Position numbers and translations under genes: made by a program. Below are positions 16,692 through 25,440 of a stretch of DNA of 52,519 nt, in pieces (position 1 is the stretch's first letter; each line of letters begins with the position of its first letter). The stretch comes from Actinomycetota bacterium (GTDB lineage Bacteria; Actinomycetota; Actinomycetes; Nanopelagicales; Nanopelagicaceae). The notes under the pieces were generated by a model. The model worked only from the letters and a program-made list of their open reading frames with translations. It searched no databases and was not told the origin of the DNA. The DNA lies in contig JAPLBB010000051.1 in NCBI GenBank assembly GCA_026392945.1, forward strand, positions 1 to 52,519, written 5' to 3'.

Positions 16692-16697
16692 AGGCTA
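16692..16697 (-). promoter_or_regulatory. -10 element of the aldo/keto reductase gene
   Basis: On the minus strand TAGCCT ends 7 nt before the ATG. A second candidate, TATCTT, lies about 10 nt further upstream and cannot be excluded. Confidence 0.3.
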
Positions 16698-16721
16698 GCA
16701 ACAAGATAGGTAAAAGATCGG

Positions 16722-16727
16722 TAACCT
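16722..16727 (+). promoter_or_regulatory. -10 element of the phosphatase trio-mshC operon (leaderless type)
   Basis: TAACCT ends 6 nt before the ATG at 16734. The same hexamer and spacing occur before pafB. No strong -35 element is seen. Confidence 0.35.
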
Positions 16728-16733
16728 TGCCAA

Positions 16734-17405
16734 ATGCCGATTATCTATCTTTTGCGACATGCCCAGTCTGTGGCCAACACCAAAGGCATTTTAGCTGGCC
16801 AGGATGACTCAGTTGAGTTGTCAAAAGCCGGTTTTAAACAAGCTGAATCGCTTATTTCTTATCTTTCAGGAATCAAATTTTCTAAAGTTTATTCCAGTCC
16901 GCTTACTAGGTGTATACAAACAATTGCACCGTTTATGGAGAAAAATTCAAAAATTGATTTTCAGGTAGACAACAGAGTAATCGAAATGAATTATGGAAAA
17001 TGGTCTGGCCGTAAGCTTGCAGTGTTGAGTAAAGATCCCAAATGGAAGAATGTTCAAAATAATCCGGCCGCTTTCACTTTTCCGCAAGGAGAAAGTTTTA
17101 AAAGTATGCGCAAACGGGTAGATCTTGCACTTGCTGATCTGAAGACTAAGAAAGGCCCAATTTTAGTTGTAACCCATGGGGACATCATCAAGATGGCTAT
17201 AACTTCATCTCTTGGATTGCCAATTAATCGTTTTCAAAGCTTTGTAGTTGAGCCTGCGTCGCTTACGATAATCAATCTAGAAAAGTCTGGTACCACTATT
17301 TTGCAGAGTAATTTTAAGGTATCTCAAACAGTAATCTCAAAATTTAATTCAAATTTACTTGGTGGCGGAAACATCCTTACTGGTGGCCGCTGGTGGAGGA
17401 GATAG
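16734..17405 (+). CDS. Histidine phosphatase family protein (MSMEG_4193-type putative phosphomutase)
   Basis: A 223-residue member of the phosphoglycerate mutase-like superfamily. The catalytic LLRHAQSVANTKG motif (RHG variant RHA) lies at the N-terminus, VYSSPLTRCIQT follows, and the second catalytic His is in VVTHGDIIKMA. In many Actinobacteria a protein of this kind forms a conserved trio with a DUF3090 and an SCO1664-type protein, often beside mshC; the same order is seen here. Substrate and role are unknown. The C-terminal end (GGGNILTGGRWWRR) is glycine-rich and basic. Its stop overlaps the next start by one base (TAGTG). Confidence 0.88.
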   Translation: MPIIYLLRHAQSVANTKGILAGQDDSVELSKAGFKQAESLISYLSGIKFSKVYSSPLTRCIQTIAPFMEKNSKIDFQVDNRVIEMNYGKWSGRKLAVLSKDPKWKNVQNNPAAFTFPQGESFKSMRKRVDLALADLKTKKGPILVVTHGDIIKMAITSSLGLPINRFQSFVVEPASLTIINLEKSGTTILQSNFKVSQTVISKFNSNLLGGGNILTGGRWWRR

Positions 17406-17944
17406 TGCCGCGTATTATTTATCGTCACGAACCAGCAACTAGGTTTATTGTCAGTGCAATTGGTGACCCTGGCCAGCGTCAATTTTTCATTCAAGTAAAA
17501 TCTGTCGATGGACTAAACTCTGTAACTTTAGAAAAGAGTCAGGTGATTGCATTAACTGAGAGATTAGAAGAGTTAGTGCGTGAATTGCGTCGAGGTAAGT
17601 TAGCTTCGCCAGAAGTAATCTCTGCCGCACCTGATCTTGATAACCAACCTATGGAGTTGCCAATTGATGAGGATTTTCAAGTAGGAGTAATAAGTATTAC
17701 CTGGGAGAATGAGTTAGTAGTAGTGAATATACAGGCAGCTTCACAAGATGATGATCTTATTTTAGACGACATAGATACGGGCCCAGATCTTTTAATAGCC
17801 ACACTTAATATTGCGCAAGTAAAAGGTTTTTGTGAACGTGCGATGAGCATTGTGAATGCTGGCCGAGCAGCCTGTCCATTTTGTGGACTTCCAATTGATC
17901 CACTCGGTCATTTGTGTCCTCGGGCCAATGGTTATCGCAGATGA
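17405..17944 (+). CDS. DUF3090 family protein with C-terminal zinc-ribbon-like end
   Basis: About 179 residues, with the family pattern ATRFIVSAIGDPGQRQFFIQ at the N-terminus and LEKSQVIALTERLEELV after it. The C-terminus CPFCGLPIDPLGHLCPR has three cysteines and a His, consistent with a metal site, which is my inference. No enzymatic motif is recognised. GGAGG lies 5 nt before the GTG at 17405; GTG 17393 would add four residues. It overlaps the kinase-like gene by ATGA, so the trio is tightly coupled. Its function is unknown; its constant partnership with a phosphatase and a kinase-like protein suggests a shared pathway. Confidence 0.87.
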   Translation: MPRIIYRHEPATRFIVSAIGDPGQRQFFIQVKSVDGLNSVTLEKSQVIALTERLEELVRELRRGKLASPEVISAAPDLDNQPMELPIDEDFQVGVISITWENELVVVNIQAASQDDDLILDDIDTGPDLLIATLNIAQVKGFCERAMSIVNAGRAACPFCGLPIDPLGHLCPRANGYRR

Positions 17945-18636
17945 AAGATGTAACTGACTTAATTTTGAACGGAAACTTAATGGTAGTTGGCCGTTTAGTA
18001 GATGCTTCGAATGCAACCTTATTAGCTAATGTAGAAGGTAGCGATCCATTAATAGAAGTAATCTATAAACCAGTTGCTGGTGAGAGACCATTGTGGGATT
18101 TTCCAGATGGAAACCTTGCTAACCGAGAGTACTCCGCATATTTATTAAGCGATCTTGCAGAATTTAATATCGTTCCATACACAGTATTACGGGAAGGGCC
18201 ATTCGGATTTGGCATGGTTCAAGAGTGGATCAAGGTAGATCAGAACATTGATGTGGTTGAGTTCGGCCAAAGTTCCGATCATCAACTGCGCAAACTTGCT
18301 CTCTTTGATGCAATTATTAATAACACTGACCGTAAATTCGGGCATTTATTGGTTGATGAAAGTGGAGTACTTAAAGGATGTGACCATGGCGTGGCATTTC
18401 ATTCTGAGGACAAACTAAGAACAGTCCTATGGCAGTTTTCCGAACAGCCCTTTTTGCCAGAAGAGTTAAGTCTTTTAAATAATGTTAAATCAATTGACCT
18501 CGATGAAGCTTTTTCAAATTATCTAACTAAAGAAGAAATAGCTGCGATAACAAGTAGGACTGATAATCTAATTAGTAGTGCTAGGTTTCCGGAGCCAAGT
18601 GAGGCTTGGCCAGCAGTCCCATGGCCACCGGTTTAA
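17941..18636 (+). CDS. SCO1664-family protein, distant PI3/PI4-kinase-like fold
   Basis: About 231 residues. Kinase-like marks can be read: VIYKPVAGERPLWDFPDG with a candidate ATP-binding Lys, VPYTVLREGPFGFGMVQEWI, the catalytic-loop-like LFDAIINNTDRKFGHLLV, and CDHGVAFH in the place of a metal-binding DxG. This matches the known distant likeness of the family to phosphatidylinositol kinases and HipA. The substrate is unknown and could be protein, lipid or small molecule. ATG 17941 overlaps the DUF3090 stop (ATGA) and was chosen over an upstream ATG at 17914. mshC follows after 14 nt. Confidence 0.85.
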   Translation: MKDVTDLILNGNLMVVGRLVDASNATLLANVEGSDPLIEVIYKPVAGERPLWDFPDGNLANREYSAYLLSDLAEFNIVPYTVLREGPFGFGMVQEWIKVDQNIDVVEFGQSSDHQLRKLALFDAIINNTDRKFGHLLVDESGVLKGCDHGVAFHSEDKLRTVLWQFSEQPFLPEELSLLNNVKSIDLDEAFSNYLTKEEIAAITSRTDNLISSARFPEPSEAWPAVPWPPV

Positions 18637-18650
18637 GCGAGGTAGATAAC

Positions 18651-19874
18651 ATGAAAACATGGCCAGATCTTTATTTACCAACACTTGATTCTAACGATTT
18701 CCCGACTCTGAAATTGAAGGACTCTAATTCTGGTGATTTAAAAGCAATTATGGGTGATAGTTTTAAAATGTATGTCTGTGGAATTACTCCCTATGATGCT
18801 ACACATCTAGGGCATGCTGCTACTTACCTCAGTTTTGATCTAATAAATCGTTACAAACGTCTTTCTGGCTCAAAGGTAAGTTTTGTTGAGAATATTACCG
18901 ATATTGATGATCCACTTTTTGAACGTGCTAACCGAGATAAAATTGATTGGCAATTTCTTGCTAACGCTCAGATTGATCTTTATAAGTCTGATATGACAGC
19001 TCTTAGAATTTTACCTCCAACTAATTTTGCAAAGGTGACTGACTCAATCGATATCATTGAGAAATTTATTCAAAAGTTATCGCACAATGGACAACTTTAC
19101 GAAATATCTGGCGACCACTACTTCTCTGTTGAACCATTTTTAGAAAAATTGCCATTACAAGTTGATGCAGCAATAAGTATTTTTGCTGAGCGTGGGGGAG
19201 ATCCAACTAGAGCTGGTAAGAAGCACCCATTGGATCCAGTTATTTGGTTAGCCAATCGTAATAATGAACCAGGGTGGCAGAGCAACTTAGGATTTGGTCG
19301 TCCGGGATGGCATGTTGAGTGCACAGCTATCGCTTGTGAGTTCCTAGATGATAAAAATAGTGATCCAATAATTGATCTTCAAGGTGGTGGAAGTGATCTT
19401 ATTTTCCCACACCATTTTATGAGCGCACAAATAGTTAAAGCTGCATATGGTCGGGATTTCGCAAAATACTTTGTGCATGCGGCCATGATCGGTTTAGATG
19501 GTGAGAAAATGAGCAAGTCAAAGGGAAACCTAGTATTTGTATCAAAATTATTAGAAGCAAAAGTTGATCCAATGGCAATTAGGTGGGCGCTCCTAAAAGG
19601 TCATTATCAAGAAGATAGAGCTTGGAGTAATGAATTACTTAAAACAGCAGATTTAGAAATTAATCAGATTCGTCGTTCACTTTCTCAAAGTGAAGTTAGT
19701 GATTCAACGGAGTTAGTTAGTGGTTTGATTTTTGATATTTCAAATAACCTAGATACTCCGTCAGCTTTAAAACGATTATTAGATTGGTCGAGAAAATCTG
19801 ATAATAATGGAGATGTTAATCAAACCGGTTTAGTCTCTAGAGCAATTGATTCACTGCTTGGTTTAGCACTGTAA
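18651..19874 (+). CDS. mshC: Cysteine:GlcN-Ins ligase (mycothiol biosynthesis)
   Basis: Joins L-cysteine to glucosaminyl-inositol using ATP, a late step in making mycothiol, the main low-molecular-weight thiol of Actinobacteria. It is related to cysteinyl-tRNA synthetase. CGITPYDATHLGHAATYL carries the HIGH-like motif and a zinc Cys, HVECTAIACEF holds further zinc ligands, and KMSKSKGN is the KMSKS loop. What separates it from CysS is the GITPYDATHLGHA sequence and the shorter length of 407 residues. ATG 18651 has GAGG upstream and gives MKTWPDLYLP; the open frame upstream overlaps the previous gene. Its presence shows that the organism probably makes mycothiol. Confidence 0.95.
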   Translation: MKTWPDLYLPTLDSNDFPTLKLKDSNSGDLKAIMGDSFKMYVCGITPYDATHLGHAATYLSFDLINRYKRLSGSKVSFVENITDIDDPLFERANRDKIDWQFLANAQIDLYKSDMTALRILPPTNFAKVTDSIDIIEKFIQKLSHNGQLYEISGDHYFSVEPFLEKLPLQVDAAISIFAERGGDPTRAGKKHPLDPVIWLANRNNEPGWQSNLGFGRPGWHVECTAIACEFLDDKNSDPIIDLQGGGSDLIFPHHFMSAQIVKAAYGRDFAKYFVHAAMIGLDGEKMSKSKGNLVFVSKLLEAKVDPMAIRWALLKGHYQEDRAWSNELLKTADLEINQIRRSLSQSEVSDSTELVSGLIFDISNNLDTPSALKRLLDWSRKSDNNGDVNQTGLVSRAIDSLLGLAL

Positions 19875-19900
19875 TCGAGTTTGCTGCCGATTTATTAAGG

Positions 19901-19906
19901 TAAACT
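19901..19906 (+). promoter_or_regulatory. -10 element of metH (leaderless type)
   Basis: TAAACT ends 7 nt before the metH ATG. The whole mshC-metH gap is 39 bp, so there is no room for a cobalamin or SAM riboswitch. Confidence 0.45.
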
Positions 19907-19913
19907 AGGGCAA

Positions 19914-22900
19914 ATGAACTCTCTTCGCTCTGCTTTGAATCAGCGGGTTGTTATTGCCGATGGCGCAATGGGCACTATGTTGCAAGATCAAAATCCAAGC
20001 CTTGAAGATTTTCAAAATCATGAAGGCTGTAATGAAATTTTAAATATAACTAGGCCAGATATCGTTAAAGCTGTTCATGCTGAATATCTTGATGCTGGCG
20101 TTGACGCGATAGAAACAAATACATTTGGTGCAAATTTTGCTAATTTAGCTGAGTATGGAATTGAAGATCGAATTTATGAACTGGCTTTTGCAGGTGCAAA
20201 AATTGCAAGAGAGGCAGCAGATGAATATTCAACTAAAGAGAACCCAAGATGGGTACTGGGTTCACTTGGCCCCGGCACGAAACTACCAACACTTGGTCAC
20301 ACAACATATGAAATATTAAAGCAATCTTATGAAATAGCTTCAAAAGGTTTAATCGAAGGTGGCAGTGATGCGCTACTCATTGAAACAACACAAGATTTGT
20401 TACAGGCAAAGTCAGCCATAAACGGAGCACGGGAAGCGATCAAGAAATCAAAAAAAGATATAGTTTTGATTGCCCAGGTAACTGTTGAAACTACAGGCAC
20501 GATGCTCATGGGTTCAGAAATTGGAGCGGCTTTAAATGCACTTGAACCACTTGGAATTGATTTAATTGGTTTAAATTGTGCGACTGGTCCTGCAGAAATG
20601 AGTGAGCACTTAAGAGTTTTAAGTAAGGGCGCAACAGTAGGAATTTCGGTAATGCCAAATGCTGGTCTACCGATTCTCGGTGAAAATGGTGCACATTATC
20701 CATTATCACCAAGTGAGTTAGCTAAATCTTTAAAACAGTTTGTTGATGAGTACAAAGTAAACTTAGTTGGTGGATGCTGCGGCACAACACCAGCGCATCT
20801 AAAGGAAGTTGTCACACAACTGCGCGGTAGCAATAATACAGCGAGAATTGTAAATCGAGAATCCGGCGCCTCATCTCTCTATCAATTTGCACCATTTAGA
20901 CAACAAAATACCTATCTTTCAATTGGAGAGCGTACTAACGCAAATGGATCTAGGGCGTTTAGAGATGCACTACTAGCTGAAGATTGGCAAAGTTGCGTTG
21001 AGATTGCACGGGACCAGATAAGAGATGGTGCTCATATGTTAGATCTTTCAGTTGATTATGTTGGGCGCGATGGTGTTGCTGATATGAAGGAACTAGCATT
21101 TCGATTTGCAACAACTTCAACGCTACCAATTGTGTTGGACTCGACAGAGCCAGCAGTTCTAGAGGCCGGGCTAAAGCAATTGGGCGGTAGATCGGTAATT
21201 AATTCAGTCAACTATGAAGATGGAGATGGACCAACCTCAAGATTTGCAAGGATCATGCCGTTAGTAGTTGAGCACGGCGCAGCTGTAATAGCGCTGACTA
21301 TTGATGAAGATGGTCAAGCACGTGATTCAATGTGGAAATTAAAGGTTTCTAGGCGCTTAATCAATGATTTAACTAAAAATTGGAGCATGAAAGTAGAAGA
21401 CATACTTATTGATTGCTTAACTTTTCCAATTGCAACCGGACAAGAGGAAACGCGACGGGACGGCATCGAAACAATAAACGCGATTAAAGAGCTAAAAGAA
21501 GAGTTTCCTGGTGTACAGACAACTTTGGGTGTCAGTAATGTTTCTTTCGGACTTAACCCTGCTGCAAGAATCGTTTTAAATTCAGTTTTCCTATCAGAGG
21601 CTGTTAAAAACGGACTGGATTCAGCAATTGTTCATCCATCAAAAATTACACCGATTAGTCGTATTCCTAAGGAGCAACTAGATGTTGCGATGGATTTAGT
21701 TTACGACCGTAGAAGGTTCGATCAAAATGGAGATATCGAATATGACCCACTTTCAAAGTTTTTACAATTATTTGAGAATATTGAAGTTACCTCTACTAAG
21801 GAGAGCAGAGCCGCTGAACTTGCCGCGCTTCCACTTGATGAAAGATTGCAACGCCGAATAATTGATGGCGAAAAAGTTGGGTTAGCAGATGATCTGAAAA
21901 TCGCATTAGATTCAAAGATCCCAGCACTCACAATAATTAATGACTACCTACTTTCTGGAATGAAAACTGTAGGAGAGTTGTTTGGTAAGGGCGAGATGCA
22001 GCTTCCATTTGTTCTTCAGTCGGCAGAAGTTATGAAAACAGCTGTTGCCTATTTGGAGCCCTTTATTGAAAAAACTGATGATGAAGGTAGAGGAAAGATA
22101 CTTCTGGCCACCGTAAAAGGTGATGTTCACGATATTGGTAAAAATTTAGTAGATATTATTTTGTCTAATAACGGATATGAAACAGTTAATATCGGCATAA
22201 AGCAAACAGTAAATCAGATAATTGATGCAGCAGTAGCTCATAACGTTGATGTGATTGGTATGTCTGGTCTATTAGTTAAATCAACTGTAATTATGAAAGA
22301 GAATTTATTGGAGTTGGATTCAAGAGGGCTTTCAGAGAAGTGGCCGGTAGTTCTCGGCGGCGCCGCATTAACAAGATCTTTTGTTGAACAGGATCTAAAT
22401 GAAATATTTCCTGGAACAGTTCGCTATGCGAAAGACGCTTTCGAAGGTCTTAAATTGATGGATACTTTGATGGGAATTAAACGTGGCGTGCCTGGAGCTC
22501 AACTGCCATCACTTAAAGAAAGACGCACATTAAAGACTAATCGAAGTGAATCCACTGAGGTTGATTTGAAGAGAAGTGATGTGTCTGAGAATAACCCAGT
22601 TCCATCTGCGCCGTTTTATGGTTCTAAGGTAGTTAAAGGTGTTGCACTTGCCGATTATGTTGGGATGTTAGACGAACGAGCTTTATTCCTTGGTCAGTGG
22701 GGATTAAAAGGCAAAGATTTTGAAACTATGGCAGAGCAACAAGGTAGACCGCAATTAAGATCATTGTTAAATGATGTTCAATCTAATGGTTGGCTTAATG
22801 CTGCAGTTGTATATGGATATTTTCCTTGTTATAGCGATGGTAATGATTTAGTTGTTCTTCATCATGAAGGAAATTTAAAGGGAGAAGAGCGAGTTAGATT

Positions 22901-23387
22901 TACATTCCCACGGCAAAGTCGCGATCGTAGATTGTGCTTATCTGATTTCTTCCGAACCAAGCAAAGTGGTGAGATAGATGTTGTTAGTTTTCAATTTGTT
23001 ACTATGGGGCAGTCGATTAGTGATGCCATAAGTAAGTTATTTAATGCAAATTTGTATCGTGAGTATTTAGAGCTACATGGTCTTTCCGTTCAATTAACTG
23101 AGTCCTTAACGGAACACTGGCATTCAAGGGTCCGCGAGGAGCTTAAAATAAATGGATCAGACTCTAAGGATTTAAAAGCAATTTTTGACCAGGGATATCA
23201 GGGGTCTCGTTATTCATTTGGCTATCCAGCATGCCCAGACCTTGAGCAACAATTGCAAATGTGTGAATTGTTAGAGCCAGACCGAATTGGTATCTCGTTG
23301 TCTGAAGAGTTCCAACTTCATCCAGAGCAATCAACATCTTCGATAATTCTGCACCACCAAGAAGCTAAGTATTTCAACGCATCATGA
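19914..23387 (+). CDS. metH: Cobalamin-dependent methionine synthase
   Basis: A full-length 1157-residue enzyme that methylates homocysteine from 5-methyltetrahydrofolate via B12. The homocysteine domain opens with VVIADGAMGTMLQDQNP and carries the zinc cysteines in GLNCATG and VGGCCGTTPAHL. The pterin domain begins near YLSIGERTNANGSRAFRD. The B12 domain has GDVHDIGKN with axial His739, and the C-terminal activation domain ends in LSEEFQLHPEQSTSSI. No truncation is seen. The organism therefore needs B12 for this step; whether it also has metE is not visible here. The HAD gene overlaps its stop (ATGA). Confidence 0.97.
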   Translation: MNSLRSALNQRVVIADGAMGTMLQDQNPSLEDFQNHEGCNEILNITRPDIVKAVHAEYLDAGVDAIETNTFGANFANLAEYGIEDRIYELAFAGAKIAREAADEYSTKENPRWVLGSLGPGTKLPTLGHTTYEILKQSYEIASKGLIEGGSDALLIETTQDLLQAKSAINGAREAIKKSKKDIVLIAQVTVETTGTMLMGSEIGAALNALEPLGIDLIGLNCATGPAEMSEHLRVLSKGATVGISVMPNAGLPILGENGAHYPLSPSELAKSLKQFVDEYKVNLVGGCCGTTPAHLKEVVTQLRGSNNTARIVNRESGASSLYQFAPFRQQNTYLSIGERTNANGSRAFRDALLAEDWQSCVEIARDQIRDGAHMLDLSVDYVGRDGVADMKELAFRFATTSTLPIVLDSTEPAVLEAGLKQLGGRSVINSVNYEDGDGPTSRFARIMPLVVEHGAAVIALTIDEDGQARDSMWKLKVSRRLINDLTKNWSMKVEDILIDCLTFPIATGQEETRRDGIETINAIKELKEEFPGVQTTLGVSNVSFGLNPAARIVLNSVFLSEAVKNGLDSAIVHPSKITPISRIPKEQLDVAMDLVYDRRRFDQNGDIEYDPLSKFLQLFENIEVTSTKESRAAELAALPLDERLQRRIIDGEKVGLADDLKIALDSKIPALTIINDYLLSGMKTVGELFGKGEMQLPFVLQSAEVMKTAVAYLEPFIEKTDDEGRGKILLATVKGDVHDIGKNLVDIILSNNGYETVNIGIKQTVNQIIDAAVAHNVDVIGMSGLLVKSTVIMKENLLELDSRGLSEKWPVVLGGAALTRSFVEQDLNEIFPGTVRYAKDAFEGLKLMDTLMGIKRGVPGAQLPSLKERRTLKTNRSESTEVDLKRSDVSENNPVPSAPFYGSKVVKGVALADYVGMLDERALFLGQWGLKGKDFETMAEQQGRPQLRSLLNDVQSNGWLNAAVVYGYFPCYSDGNDLVVLHHEGNLKGEERVRFTFPRQSRDRRLCLSDFFRTKQSGEIDVVSFQFVTMGQSISDAISKLFNANLYREYLELHGLSVQLTESLTEHWHSRVREELKINGSDSKDLKAIFDQGYQGSRYSFGYPACPDLEQQLQMCELLEPDRIGISLSEEFQLHPEQSTSSIILHHQEAKYFNAS

Positions 23388-24055
23388 GTGCAATTCTTTT
23401 TGATATGGATGGGACATTAATTGACTCTGAGCCATTATGGTTACAGGCAGAGATCGAGGTAATGGCTGAACTCGGTTGCCATTGGGATCAACAAGATCAA
23501 ATAAATTGTCTTGGCGGTCCAACGGAGCGCACTGAAAAATACATGCAAGAGCGCAGTAATAATGTAAAACCATACGGGTATTTTGGGAAGAAACTGGATG
23601 AGATGATGGAGATCAAACTTGCGAATGAATTAGTAATTATTCCAAATGCACGAGAGCTTTTACAGGATTGCAGGTCTGCTGGCTTAAAAATCGCACTTGT
23701 AACTGCTAGCGCTGGAAATCTCATGAGAGCTGTACTTAAAAATTTTCCGCTCGGCTTTTTTGATGTAACTGTCTCAAGAGACGATGTAGAAAAGTCAAAA
23801 CCTGACCCAGCGCCATATTTACTTGCGGCAAAATTGCTAGGAGTTAAAAATGAATTTTGCGTTGTTTTTGAGGATTCTCCTACAGGAGTTGAATCTGGCT
23901 TACGATCCGGTGCTCAAGTTATCGGGATACCGCATTTAACCCAGTTGACTCCTCATGAGAATTTGCGAGCAGTAGAGGCAATAGCTGATGTAAATTTTGC
24001 GCAACTTGTTACCTGGTACCCATTTCTAACAAGTAGACTGAACTCAAATGATTGA
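23384..24055 (+). CDS. HAD-superfamily hydrolase (beta-phosphoglucomutase-like)
   Basis: A 223-residue phosphatase-type protein with HAD motif I ILFDMDGTLIDSEPLW, motif II KIALVTASA, motif III KSKPDPAPYLLAA and motif IV FEDSPTGVESGLRSG. The cap sits between motifs I and II, as in the beta-PGM/GPH subgroup. The substrate cannot be assigned. It starts at the ATGA overlap with metH and overlaps trmI by 8 nt. A HAD gene between metH and trmI is a recurrent actinobacterial order as I remember it. Confidence 0.9.
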   Translation: MSAILFDMDGTLIDSEPLWLQAEIEVMAELGCHWDQQDQINCLGGPTERTEKYMQERSNNVKPYGYFGKKLDEMMEIKLANELVIIPNARELLQDCRSAGLKIALVTASAGNLMRAVLKNFPLGFFDVTVSRDDVEKSKPDPAPYLLAAKLLGVKNEFCVVFEDSPTGVESGLRSGAQVIGIPHLTQLTPHENLRAVEAIADVNFAQLVTWYPFLTSRLNSND

Positions 24056-24893
24056 TCGTAATTTCAAATATGGAGACCGGGTTCAATTAACCGATGCTAA
24101 GGGAAAGTTATATTCAATTACATTAACAACTGGTGCTGAGTGGCACACTCATAAAGGCATGCTAAAACATGACGATTTAGTTGGGCTTCCAGAGGGATCC
24201 ATTGCGGCAACTAATGGTGAGTTGAAATTTCAGATTTTCCGACCTTTACTCGCTGATTATGTTCTTTCGATGCCAAGGGGAGCAACAATTGTCTACCCCA
24301 AAGATGCCGCAATGATTATCGGAATGGCAGATATTAAGCCTGGTGTAAGAGTATTAGAGGCTGGAGTTGGATCGGGTGCTCTCAGTATTTCAATTCTTCG
24401 TGCTATTGGTGAAAGTGGTTTTTTGCATTCTGTAGAAATTCGTGAAGATTTTGCAGAGATTTCGAAGAAAAACGTTCAGAGTTATTTTGGTTCAGAGCCA
24501 CAAAACTGGCAACTAACTATTAGTGCTTTACAAGATCAAAAATTTGAAGCTGATTTTGATCGGGTGATACTAGACATGCTCAGTCCTTGGGATTGTGTAG
24601 GAACCGCCTCAAATGCATTAGTACCGGGTGGTGTTTTCATGGCATATGTAGCAACTACAACGCAGTTATCAAAAATTGCAGAGGCAATAAAAGACTCTGG
24701 TAATTTCACTGAACCAGAATCCTCCGAAACAATTGTTCGCGGTTGGCATCATGAGGGCTTGGCGGTAAGGCCACAACACAGGATGATTGGGCACACTGGG
24801 TTCCTTATATTTGCGCGCCGGATGGCGCCCGGAGTTCCAGTTTTACAACGTCGCCGTCGCCCCTCAAAAGGGTCATACGACGTTATCGAATAA
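24048..24893 (+). CDS. trmI: tRNA (adenine(58)-N1)-methyltransferase
   Basis: Methylates A58 in the T loop of tRNAs. An N-terminal beta-domain (GDRVQLTDAKGKLYSITL, then HKGMLKHDDLVGLPEGS) leads into the Rossmann fold with the SAM motif VLEAGVGSGALSISILRA, the acidic loop HSVEIREDFAEISKKN, and FDRVILDMLSPWD. At 281 residues the length is typical. In most Actinobacteria this gene precedes the proteasome-activating ATPase gene; here it abuts the opposing FKBP gene with no base between the stops. Confidence 0.94.
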   Translation: MIDRNFKYGDRVQLTDAKGKLYSITLTTGAEWHTHKGMLKHDDLVGLPEGSIAATNGELKFQIFRPLLADYVLSMPRGATIVYPKDAAMIIGMADIKPGVRVLEAGVGSGALSISILRAIGESGFLHSVEIREDFAEISKKNVQSYFGSEPQNWQLTISALQDQKFEADFDRVILDMLSPWDCVGTASNALVPGGVFMAYVATTTQLSKIAEAIKDSGNFTEPESSETIVRGWHHEGLAVRPQHRMIGHTGFLIFARRMAPGVPVLQRRRRPSKGSYDVIE

Positions 24894-25397
24894 TTAGCTA
24901 ACTTTTACTAGATCAACTACGAAAATTAAAGTTTCGTTAGGCCCAATTGAAGATCCAGCACCACCAGCGCCATAGCCAAGATCTGGTGGAATAACTAATA
25001 AACGGCGTCCGCCTTCTTTCATACCAGGAATTCCTTGTTGCCAACCTGCAATAACGCCACTTAATGGGAAGGTTGCGGTCTGGCCAGAATCCCATGAAGA
25101 TTCAACTAATACTCCAGTACTCCAAGCCATTAATGTGTAGTGAACTTCTAAAGTAGATGTTGCGATAGCTTCCTTACCAGTTCCAACGAAAATATCTTTT
25201 TGCTCGAGAGTTTTTGGAGCATCCCCAGAAGGTGCTGAAATTGTTGGCTTTGAGCCTTTTGAGCCGCCAATCTCTGGAATTGATGCAGATGATGATTGTG
25301 TTGAACCGGTCATTGGATTTACGCCTCCATCAGTAGAACAGGCAGCTAAAAGCAGCATAGGAGCAATTAATAGGGTGACTTTCCGAAATTTATGCAT
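24894..25397 (-). CDS. FKBP-type peptidyl-prolyl isomerase lipoprotein
   Basis: A 167-residue secreted lipoprotein. The N-terminus MHKFRKVTLLIAPMLLLAAC is a signal peptide ending in a lipobox (LLAAC). A Ser/Gly/Pro-rich linker follows, then one FKBP domain: LEVHYTLMAWSTG, VIAGWQQGIPGMKEGGRR and IPPDLGYGAGG. It speeds proline isomerisation of exported proteins outside the membrane. Lipidation would be completed by the lnt product encoded at 32.4 kb. ATG 25397 is chosen over TTG 25412 because TAAGAT stands 5 nt before it. In relatives an FKBP gene sits between pafA and pafB. Confidence 0.92.
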   Translation of the reverse strand: MHKFRKVTLLIAPMLLLAACSTDGGVNPMTGSTQSSSASIPEIGGSKGSKPTISAPSGDAPKTLEQKDIFVGTGKEAIATSTLEVHYTLMAWSTGVLVESSWDSGQTATFPLSGVIAGWQQGIPGMKEGGRRLLVIPPDLGYGAGGAGSSIGPNETLIFVVDLVKVS

Positions 25398-25402
25398 AGT
25401 CA

Positions 25403-25431
25403 ATCTTATCAAAGATTTTACTAATGACTAA
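25403..25431 (-). promoter_or_regulatory. Promoter of the FKBP lipoprotein gene
   Basis: On the minus strand TTAGTC (25426-25431) and TAAGAT (25403-25408) are 17 nt apart, and the -10 ends 5 nt before the ATG. It overlaps the pafB promoter on the other strand. Confidence 0.5.
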
Positions 25432-25434
25432 CCT
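25406..25434 (+). promoter_or_regulatory. Promoter of pafB-pafC
   Basis: TTATCA (25406-25411) and TAACCT (25429-25434) are 17 nt apart; the -10 ends 6 nt before the pafB ATG. It is interleaved with the divergent FKBP promoter in a 43-bp gap. Confidence 0.45.
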
Positions 25435-25440
25435 ATCACC

